A DNA stretch of 37,986 nucleotides from Mycoplasma sp. CAG:472 (GTDB lineage Bacteria; Bacillota_I; Bacilli_A; RF39; UBA660). The translations under genes were made by a program, and so were the position numbers. The stretch spans positions 1 to 37,986 of the forward strand of contig FR899398.1 of assembly GCA_000437315.1 (NCBI GenBank), given 5' to 3'. The notes beneath the pieces were generated by a model. The model was not told the origin of the DNA. It saw nothing but the letters and a program-made list of their open reading frames with translations, and did not search any database. This document shows, piece after piece, positions 31,980 to 37,986 of this stretch (positions are counted from its first letter, which is position 1; every line of letters begins with the position of its first letter).

Positions 31980-34384
31980 ACTACGATATTTACTATTTTA
32001 TTAGGAATAGCAATAACCTTAACAATTTCCTTACCATTTGTAAAGTTTTGAACATTTGGAAGTGTAAATGCTTTTTCCTGAAGTATATCAGATGGTGTAT
32101 CAACATCAACCTCAAGTTTTCCTCTTACTTTACCATTAACAGATACTGCTATAGTAACAGTTGTATCCTTAGTTTTATCTTCATCATATACTGGCCAAGT
32201 ACTATTTACAATTGGACTAAACCCAATACTTTCATTTAACTCCTCTGTAATATGTGGAGCTATTGGATTTAAAAGTGTAAGAAGTAATCTATAATCTTCT
32301 TTAGAAATTGATTTAGCATCTTGATAAGCATTTGTCAAAATCATTAAACTTGATACAGCTGTATTATAGGCCATATTATCTAAATCATAAGTTACTTTTT
32401 TTATAGTTTGATTTTGTATTTTTTCTAAATCTTTAGTAAAACCTTCATTATCATTTAAAGAATCTTTTAATCTAATAACTTTATCAATAAATCTTTTACA
32501 TCCTTTTAAACTTTCAGTACTCCAAGGAACATCTTCTTTATAATCACCCATAAACATTTCATAAAGTCTTAATGTATCAGCACCAAATTCATTAACAATA
32601 TCATCTGGATTGATAACATTGCCTTTACTTTTACTCATTTTTTCATTGTTAGAACCAAGTACCATACCATGACTTACTCTTTTGTAAATCATTTCTTTAT
32701 TAGGAACTAGACCAATATTATACAAAAATTGTACCCAGAATCTTGCATATAGCAAATGTCTTGCTGTATGTTCCATTCCTCCATTGTACCAATCGACTTT
32801 ACCCCAATACTTCATTGCATCCATTGAGGCAAATTCTTTATTATTATGTGCATCCATAAATCTTAAGAAATACCAACTTGATCCAGCCCAGTTTGGCATA
32901 GTATCTGTTTCTCTTTTGGCATCAGCACCACATTTAGGACATTTACAATTTACCCAATCAGTAATTTTTGCAAGTGGACTTTCGCCATCATCAGTTGGTT
33001 CGTAGTTAGCTACATCTGGAAGTAAAACCGGAAGTTCATTTTCAGGTACAGGAACCCAACCACATTTAGGACAATTAATCATTGGTATTGGTTCACCCCA
33101 GAATCTTTGTCTAGAGAAAATCCAATCACGCATTTTATAATTATTAACTACTTTAGCTTTACCCATATTAACAAGTTTTTCTGTTATTTTTTCTTTGGCT
33201 TCACTAACTGTAAGTCCAGTAAATTCCTCACTATTAAGAAGTTTAGGATTTATAGGAAGATACTCCTCTTTTTCATAGGCTTTTTCTTTTATATTTCCTC
33301 CTGAAATAACCTCAATCATTTCCAAATTATGTACTTTTGCATATTCATAATCTCTTGCATCATGAGCAGGTACTGCCATAACTGCACCAGTTCCATAACT
33401 ACCAAGTACAAAGTCACCAACAAATATAGGAACTTTTTTTCCATTAACTGGATTAATTGCCTCTATACCCTTTAAAATGCAACCTGTTTTTGTTTTATTA
33501 AGACTAGTTCTATCCATATTAGATTTTTTTGATGTTTCTAAAATATAATTTTGTACTTCCTCTTTATTTTGGATTTTTGGCATTAACTCTTTAATAAGTT
33601 TTCCATCTGGAGCAATTACAAAAAATGTAACACCATAAATTGTTTCAATGCAAGTTGTAAATATTGAAAATTTTCCTCCTGTTGTAAGTTCTATTTCAAC
33701 TTCAACTCCGGTAGACTTTCCAATCCAATTTATTTGACCTAATTTAACTCTATCAGCAAAAGCTGTTTCCTCAAGACCATCAAGAAGACTTTGAGCATAT
33801 TCACTCATTTTTAGCATCCACTGATTTTTTTCTTTTTGAACAACTGTGTTTCCACATCTTTCACATACTCCACCGGCGGCATCTTCATTTGAAAGAACAG
33901 TTTTACATGTATTACACCAATTTACTGAAGCAGTTGCTTTATAAGCCATATTATGCTCATAAAATTTCAAAAATTGCCATTGAGTCCATTTATAATATTC
34001 CGGATCAGTTGTAGAAAATTCTCTATCCCAATCAAATGAAAATCCAAGTGTCTTCATTTGTCTTTTAAAAGTTGCAATATTTTCCTTTACAGCTTCTTTA
34101 GGATGAATATGATTTTTAATTGCATATTGTTCTGCTGGAGCTCCAAAGGCATCCCAACCCATTGGATATAAAACATTAAATCCTTGCATTCTTTTCATTC
34201 TTGCTTTTGCATCCTGTGCTGTATAACTTCTTACATGCCCTACATGAAGACCAGAACCAGATGGATATGGAAATTCTACTAAAATATAATAAGGTTTCTT
34301 TTCACTACCATTAATAGCCTTAAAACATTTGTTATCTTCCCAATATTTTTGCCATTTTTTTTCAATTTGATTAAACTCGTTCAT
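31970..34384 (-). CDS. leuS: Leucyl-tRNA synthetase
   Basis: 804 residues, the normal bacterial length. The class I HIGH motif is HVGH at 47-50, in PYPSGSGLHVGHVRSY; the zinc-binding knob has CNTC and CERC; the CP1 editing domain includes TGAVMAVPAHDARD (the TGAV-P-HD segment). The KMSKS motif is in NEKMSKSKGN, and there is a C-terminal anticodon-binding region with a beta-rich tail (VNGKVRGKLEV). It charges tRNA-Leu. It overlaps the upstream membrane protein gene by 14 bases and is under a leucine-type T-box. Confidence 0.97.
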   Translation of the reverse strand: MNEFNQIEKKWQKYWEDNKCFKAINGSEKKPYYILVEFPYPSGSGLHVGHVRSYTAQDAKARMKRMQGFNVLYPMGWDAFGAPAEQYAIKNHIHPKEAVKENIATFKRQMKTLGFSFDWDREFSTTDPEYYKWTQWQFLKFYEHNMAYKATASVNWCNTCKTVLSNEDAAGGVCERCGNTVVQKEKNQWMLKMSEYAQSLLDGLEETAFADRVKLGQINWIGKSTGVEVEIELTTGGKFSIFTTCIETIYGVTFFVIAPDGKLIKELMPKIQNKEEVQNYILETSKKSNMDRTSLNKTKTGCILKGIEAINPVNGKKVPIFVGDFVLGSYGTGAVMAVPAHDARDYEYAKVHNLEMIEVISGGNIKEKAYEKEEYLPINPKLLNSEEFTGLTVSEAKEKITEKLVNMGKAKVVNNYKMRDWIFSRQRFWGEPIPMINCPKCGWVPVPENELPVLLPDVANYEPTDDGESPLAKITDWVNCKCPKCGADAKRETDTMPNWAGSSWYFLRFMDAHNNKEFASMDAMKYWGKVDWYNGGMEHTARHLLYARFWVQFLYNIGLVPNKEMIYKRVSHGMVLGSNNEKMSKSKGNVINPDDIVNEFGADTLRLYEMFMGDYKEDVPWSTESLKGCKRFIDKVIRLKDSLNDNEGFTKDLEKIQNQTIKKVTYDLDNMAYNTAVSSLMILTNAYQDAKSISKEDYRLLLTLLNPIAPHITEELNESIGFSPIVNSTWPVYDEDKTKDTTVTIAVSVNGKVRGKLEVDVDTPSDILQEKAFTLPNVQNFTNGKEIVKVIAIPNKIVNIVVKG

Positions 34385-34754
34385 TATTTTCTTTCCTTTC
34401 TAAATATCTTCCAAGAAGTTCATATATCGCATATATAAGTCCAAATAATAATGCAAATCCTATTAATATTTGAATGTAAAACGGAAGATTAATAAGTTCT
34501 ATAATCATAAATACAATTGTTATTATAAAGGCATCAATTAAACTATAAATAAATGCCATTTTATTTTGAATAAGTAATTCTTTCGACAGTTTAAATTTTG
34601 CCATTAAATATCTAACTGAAAATAAATATTTTTCTTTATTCTTTTTATTTTTCTTATTTTTACGCATAACACTAAACATATACATATCATAAAAATATAA
34701 TACTACACTTAAAACCATAAATACAATTAAGCATACAATTAATACTCTTTTCAT
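34371..34754 (-). CDS. Membrane protein between T-box and leuS
   Basis: About 127 residues: an N-terminal membrane helix (about 3-22), a basic loop (RKNKKNKKNKEKY), then two more helices (about 55-78 and 82-108) and a charged tail. No family recognised. The ATG at 34754 has GGAGG five bases upstream; the longer reading from 34799 runs through the T-box terminator and is rejected. It overlaps leuS by 14 bases and is thus controlled with it by leucine-tRNA charging. Confidence 0.75.
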   Translation of the reverse strand: MKRVLIVCLIVFMVLSVVLYFYDMYMFSVMRKNKKNKKNKEKYLFSVRYLMAKFKLSKELLIQNKMAFIYSLIDAFIITIVFMIIELINLPFYIQILIGFALLFGLIYAIYELLGRYLERKENNERV

Positions 34755-34765
34755 TTTTCCTCCAA

Positions 34766-34949
34766 TAAAAAAAGTAGTACAAAAGGGTGCATATTGCACG
34801 GTACCACCTTTAATTTAACTTATTTAATTGATACGGAAATTACCCCATTTGCATCCAAAAGCAAGTTCAATATATAATTTTACTAATTTCCATCAACCAT
34901 TAGCTTTCTATAAAAACAAATATATTTACTACTCTTTCTTCCTTTGCTT
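34766..34949 (-). promoter_or_regulatory. T-box riboswitch leader (leucine)
   Basis: On the minus strand the T-box element reads AAAGGTGGTACCGTG (34811-34797). The terminator form pairs 34809-34801 with 34780-34772 (with G-U pairs), with an inner GTGCA/TGCAC hairpin and a U-run from 34772. Stem I-like sequence upstream has GAGTAGTA and, on its 3' side, GAACTTGC, which would offer a CUU (Leu) specifier. The specifier location is a judgement by eye. Uncharged tRNA-Leu should favour read-through into the membrane protein gene and leuS. Confidence 0.9.
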
Positions 34950-34955
34950 AAGCAC

Positions 34956-34984
34956 ATTATACAATACTTTTTTTTAAATTTCAA
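34956..34984 (-). promoter_or_regulatory. Promoter of the leuS T-box operon
   Basis: The minus strand has TTGAAA (34984-34979), exactly 17 bases, then consensus TATAAT (34961-34956). The -35 lies inside the last codons of the GH31 gene, which runs in the same direction. Confidence 0.8.
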
Positions 34985-37394
34985 TTAAATAATCATATAA
35001 TTTCATAAACATTCTTATAAATCTAGATTCTAAGCCTTTACTTCTTAGTTTTTTAATAGCAATTCTCTTCTTTTTAATTTCCATATTACTAAATACAATT
35101 TTATATAGTTGCTCTTTTAACTTAGTTTTAATTTTTAAATCAGTAATAATTGAATTTATATCTTCATTAATAATTCTTGCTGCATCTATTTCAATATCTT
35201 TACCACTGCAATTAACTGTTAACTGTTTTGTTGTATCTACTTCAGGTACACTAACTATAAAACTATCATCTTTTACATTTATAGAGTAAGCATTACTATC
35301 AAGTTTTTCACCATTAATAAATACTTCAACTTTACTTGCTTCCTTAGTATTTCTAAATATAATATTATAATCTCTTGTCGCAGGTATTATTGCAGTTTTT
35401 CCCTCTAAAGGATGAATTATTAAACTATAATTATTTTGCATATAATTGTAATCAATTGCACTAATTACATAATAACCTTGTTCATAAAGTCTTGTAACTC
35501 CATCATCTTCATATAAATGATATGAATTACTTTTACCAGGAAATACGTGTACATCTAACTTTTCTGGATTTCCTGTAAAATTATAATTTGAGGAAATACT
35601 TGCCATTGGAATAATTGCTCCAGCTTTTGCAAATACAGGATAATCTTCATCTTTATGGAAAGTTATATATCTTTTATCACCTACAAATTTTTTGCCAGTT
35701 TTAAAGTCATACCATATTCCTTTAGGTATAAATGTTCTTTGAACAGATCTATTCATTACATTATCCATTGGTTTTGTAATTGGGCAAACAAAGAATTCAC
35801 TTCCAAAGTAATATTCATTACGATACTCAGGTTCATCATACATTTCAGGATAGTTATAATAAATTGGTTGAATAAGCGGCATTCCTTTTTTAGCATAGTA
35901 ATAGTTCTCAGTATACAAATAAGGTATTAATTTATGTCTCAAATTTGTATATTCTTTTACAATATTATAAGTTTTATAGTCCCAAAGCCAAGGCTCTCTT
36001 TTATAATAAATACCTCTTTTTGCACTAAATCTAAATATTGGACTAAATGTACCAAACTGAACATATCGCATATAAAGTTCAGCATCCTCAACACCATCTT
36101 TAAAACCACCAATATCATGACTCCACCAAGAAAGTCCTATATTACTTGCACTGCTATTAAAAAATGGTAAATATTTAAGCGTATTCCAACTTACTATTGT
36201 TTGGCCTGAATATAAAACCGCATTTTTATGTGAAGCAACCATTGTATTTCGTGCAAGGAGCATTGGTCTTTTATATTCACTTTGCATAAAATCTTTTATA
36301 TGATAATAAGTAAGTGCTCTAAGTGATTTAATATCTTTTTTATAATCAAGAAAATAAAAATCTATATCAAGTTTTGTAAGTGGATTAATTAGTTTTTCAA
36401 AATATAAAATTATAAACATTTTATCAAATGCTAAAAATGGTATTGTTTCATTATTTTTATAATTTAATTCCTCAGCAAACTCTGGGTAGGCTTCCTCAGT
36501 TGGTTTAATTCCTTCGGTTGGATCTAGTTCAAGTCCAAGTCTAACTCCTCTTTCATGAAGATAATTAGTTAGTTCTGTTGGACTATAAAATAATTCTTTA
36601 TTAAATGTAAAACCTGTTTTATTTGCTAAAATATTATCTTTATTTTTAGTATGCCAAAATTCATTTAAAAGAAGTACACTAATTGGTATTTCATTATTAT
36701 TAAAGGATGTTAAAAGTGCCTTAACATTATCCATTGAATAAATTATATCTCTATTCCACCATACACCAAAAGCATATCTAGGAAGTAGCGTAGGAAGTCC
36801 AGTTAAAGCAAAATAATCTTTTAAACAAAGACCAAAATCTCTTTTATACATAAATAAATATATATCTATGTGACTTTCTGTAGATTTATTTAATATACCA
36901 AGTTCATTAGTAATTAATGGATCAGAATCATCTAAAGTTGCAAATCCATCAGTAGAATATAAACCTTTTTCAAGTTTATTATAAATTCCATTATAATTAT
37001 CAAGAGAAAATGAACTTGCTAAGAAATTTCTTGCTTCAGGATGTTCATAATACCATACTTTATCTGTATTAAGTAGTTTAACTTTTAAATTAGTATCCGG
37101 TGCAAAAGATGGTCCTTTAAAAGGTTTTTCTTTCATATATTGAAGAGTAAAATATTTAGTGGTTATTACCATATATTTATCATCTTCTTCGAAAGTATAA
37201 CTAGGTACAGGAAAATTACGATTTGAAACTAAATCAGTTAAATTATCAACAAAATTACCAGATACTGAATACTCAAGTCTAACAAGTCTATCTGTAAGAA
37301 CTGTTATTCTATAAAAATCACCTTTATGTACTGCAGTTGGTAATGATAATCCATCTTTTTCATTAACTGTAAAATGTTTTCCAAAACTAGCCAT
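34974..37394 (-). CDS. GH31-family glycosidase, atypical acid/base site
   Basis: 806 residues: an N-terminal beta domain (to about 195), a GH31 (beta/alpha)8 barrel (about 200-530; YAFGVWWNRD, FYFLDYKKD with nucleophile-position D350, SWWSHDIGGFKDG, FSPIFRFSAKRG) and C-terminal beta domains (PEKLDVHVFPG, YHLYEDDGVTR). GH31 enzymes usually cleave alpha-glucosides. The acid/base position, normally Asp in SGD(T/N), reads SGQT with Q398, so classical hydrolysis is doubtful. No signal peptide, so it is cytoplasmic. The last 60 residues are basic and helical, unlike typical GH31 ends. GGAAGGG precedes the ATG at 37394. Confidence 0.88.
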   Translation of the reverse strand: MASFGKHFTVNEKDGLSLPTAVHKGDFYRITVLTDRLVRLEYSVSGNFVDNLTDLVSNRNFPVPSYTFEEDDKYMVITTKYFTLQYMKEKPFKGPSFAPDTNLKVKLLNTDKVWYYEHPEARNFLASSFSLDNYNGIYNKLEKGLYSTDGFATLDDSDPLITNELGILNKSTESHIDIYLFMYKRDFGLCLKDYFALTGLPTLLPRYAFGVWWNRDIIYSMDNVKALLTSFNNNEIPISVLLLNEFWHTKNKDNILANKTGFTFNKELFYSPTELTNYLHERGVRLGLELDPTEGIKPTEEAYPEFAEELNYKNNETIPFLAFDKMFIILYFEKLINPLTKLDIDFYFLDYKKDIKSLRALTYYHIKDFMQSEYKRPMLLARNTMVASHKNAVLYSGQTIVSWNTLKYLPFFNSSASNIGLSWWSHDIGGFKDGVEDAELYMRYVQFGTFSPIFRFSAKRGIYYKREPWLWDYKTYNIVKEYTNLRHKLIPYLYTENYYYAKKGMPLIQPIYYNYPEMYDEPEYRNEYYFGSEFFVCPITKPMDNVMNRSVQRTFIPKGIWYDFKTGKKFVGDKRYITFHKDEDYPVFAKAGAIIPMASISSNYNFTGNPEKLDVHVFPGKSNSYHLYEDDGVTRLYEQGYYVISAIDYNYMQNNYSLIIHPLEGKTAIIPATRDYNIIFRNTKEASKVEVFINGEKLDSNAYSINVKDDSFIVSVPEVDTTKQLTVNCSGKDIEIDAARIINEDINSIITDLKIKTKLKEQLYKIVFSNMEIKKKRIAIKKLRSKGLESRFIRMFMKLYDYLIEI

Positions 37395-37417
37395 AATCTA
37401 CCCTTCCTATCATATCA

Positions 37418-37446
37418 ATAATACCATATAAATTTTTTTCTTTCAA
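37418..37446 (-). promoter_or_regulatory. Promoter of the GH31 gene
   Basis: The minus strand has TTGAAA (37446-37441), exactly 17 bases, then TATTAT (37423-37418), about 24 bases before the start codon. Confidence 0.7.
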
Positions 37447-37703
37447 TTAGATTATGAAAAAAATACAATTTTTATTTACTACTATATTATTCTTACTAGT
37501 CATTTTTTAAATTTAAGTTATGAATAACAACCTTATTTTTTTCTAAATATACATAAGAAACAAAAAAAATACACGAATTTTATCTTTGTTTAATCTTGGA
37601 TTAACTATTTTCAAAATGTGTTATAACTCTTTTATAAATTTCAAAATAAAAACTAATATGCAATTATATCTTTAAAAAAATAAATTAACATTTATAAAAG
37701 TTT

Positions 37704-37730
37704 TGTTAAGAATAAATCTTAACAGTTTTT
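37704..37730 (+). terminator. Terminator-like hairpin
   Basis: TGTTAAGA (37704-37711) and TCTTAACA (37717-37724) form a perfect 8-bp stem with loop ATAAA, followed by GTTTTT. No plus-strand gene precedes it, so it may be a terminator for an unseen small RNA or an operator palindrome. Confidence 0.35.
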
Positions 37731-37738
37731 AGCGTATA

Positions 37739-37785
37739 AAAAAATGCGAAAAATTTTTAAATTCTAAAATTTATTTGCATTTTTT
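37739..37785. terminator. Bidirectional terminator-like hairpin
   Basis: AAAAAATGC (37739-37747) pairs with GCATTTTTT (37777-37785) around an AT-rich interior that can pair further. Both strands end in U-runs. Confidence 0.4.
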
Positions 37786-37884
37786 ATATTTTTTATTATC
37801 AAATATATCTCTTTTTAAGTAAAATTTATATATTATTGGGCGAAGATTTAGCTTTACAATTCCAGTATTTACCTATGTTTTATC

Positions 37885-37911
37885 AAAAGTGTCCGTCAAT
37901 CAGGGGTGTAC
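37885..37911. mobile_element. Possible solo end of an IS3/IS150-type element
   Basis: Read on the minus strand the site has GTACACCCC, an 8-base spacer, then GGACACTTTT. This resembles, from memory, the terminal repeats of IS150-group elements (ACCCC, spacer, GACACTTTT). No transposase lies on the inner (left) side, so at most this is a remnant. Confidence 0.22.
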
Positions 37912-37986
37912 TATTTATTTATTTTTTATCTTCGTATAAAGTATATCAACCACATTAAATTTTATTCGCCGAGTCTCGAAGAGTCG

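Larger units (their letters stand above)
37447..37986. other. Gene-free AT-rich stretch at the right edge
   Basis: No credible coding frame. It holds two hairpin-forming sites (37704-37724 and 37739-37785), a slightly GC-richer patch from about 37838 to 37912 flanked by CGAAGAT (37841-37847) and its complement ATCTTCG (37928-37934), and a possible insertion-sequence end. The last 20 bases, which carry a GAGTC direct repeat, may belong to a feature that continues off the edge. Confidence 0.5.

Noticed and set aside
32048..33304. Plus-strand frames inside leuS
   Set aside because: They are antisense shadows of leuS.
34755..34799. N-terminal extension of the membrane protein before leuS
   Set aside because: It would read through the T-box terminator; GGAGG precedes the ATG at 34754.
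35655..36170. Two plus-strand frames inside the GH31 gene
   Set aside because: They are shadows of a long conserved coding sequence, without ribosome sites.
1..37986. UGA read as tryptophan (Mycoplasma code)
   Set aside because: UGA ends several well-recognised genes, including thrS at 1690, in overlap with the next start.

Overview
The window looks like a chromosomal segment of a low-GC (roughly a quarter G+C), small-genome member of the Bacillota. It is most like the uncultured gut Bacilli once filed under Tenericutes (RF39-type); this placement is inference from gene style. UGA is used as a stop (for example in the ATGA overlaps at 1690-1693, 5416-5419 and 14490-14493), so this is the standard bacterial code and not the Mycoplasma code. 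Genes are tightly packed, often overlap by 1-4 bases, carry clear Shine-Dalgarno sites, and several intrinsic terminators are built over the stop codon.

Layout. 1-4001: a tRNA-dependent T-box leader drives a small helical protein, thrS (lacking the TGS domain), an SDR oxidoreductase and an SPFH/band-7 protein as one minus-strand operon. 4008-9014: membrane protein, tRNA-Ala(UGC), rpoZ, a SAP-like protein, an ASCH-Nudix fusion, an acidic protein, an anchored protein and a class A beta-lactamase-like serine hydrolase, all minus. 9104-12530: membrane thioredoxin (+), two tandem TPR-like paralogues (-), one broken by a single in-frame TAA, then a DUF362 protein (+). 12568-16516: an unknown 641-residue protein translationally coupled to a PHP phosphoesterase, then a VanZ-RDD membrane protein. 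16571-19878: pncC, the remnant of a SWIM-SNF2 helicase, two adjacent DMT/EamA carriers and a zinc-ribbon membrane protein. 19982-21241: an XRE regulator and an isolated holin plus M23-like endolysin pair. 21314-25953: an ANL acyl-CoA synthetase, a secreted CPYC thioredoxin-fold protein, small membrane proteins and a lipoprotein. 25982-31128: a DUF3603-like protein, uppP, a tandem structured repeat, a ytxG/ytxH-like cluster, a lipoprotein, trmB, a Met/Asn-rich coiled-coil protein and a 56-residue Cse60-like gene. 31187-37446: an RluA-type pseudouridine synthase, a second T-box operon (membrane protein plus leuS) and a GH31 family protein. 37447-37986 is an AT-rich intergenic stretch with hairpins and a possible insertion-sequence end.

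The genes are mainly housekeeping (Thr and Leu charging with T-box feedback, tRNA methylation and pseudouridylation, RNA polymerase omega, undecaprenyl phosphate recycling) mixed with small secreted or membrane proteins. Two degraded genes suggest ongoing genome reduction. The most novel-looking element is a pair of 50-base tandem units just after uppP (27651-27750). Each can fold as an H-type pseudoknot, and base changes between the copies are compensatory at two of the five pairs of one helix; it matches no RNA family I recognise.
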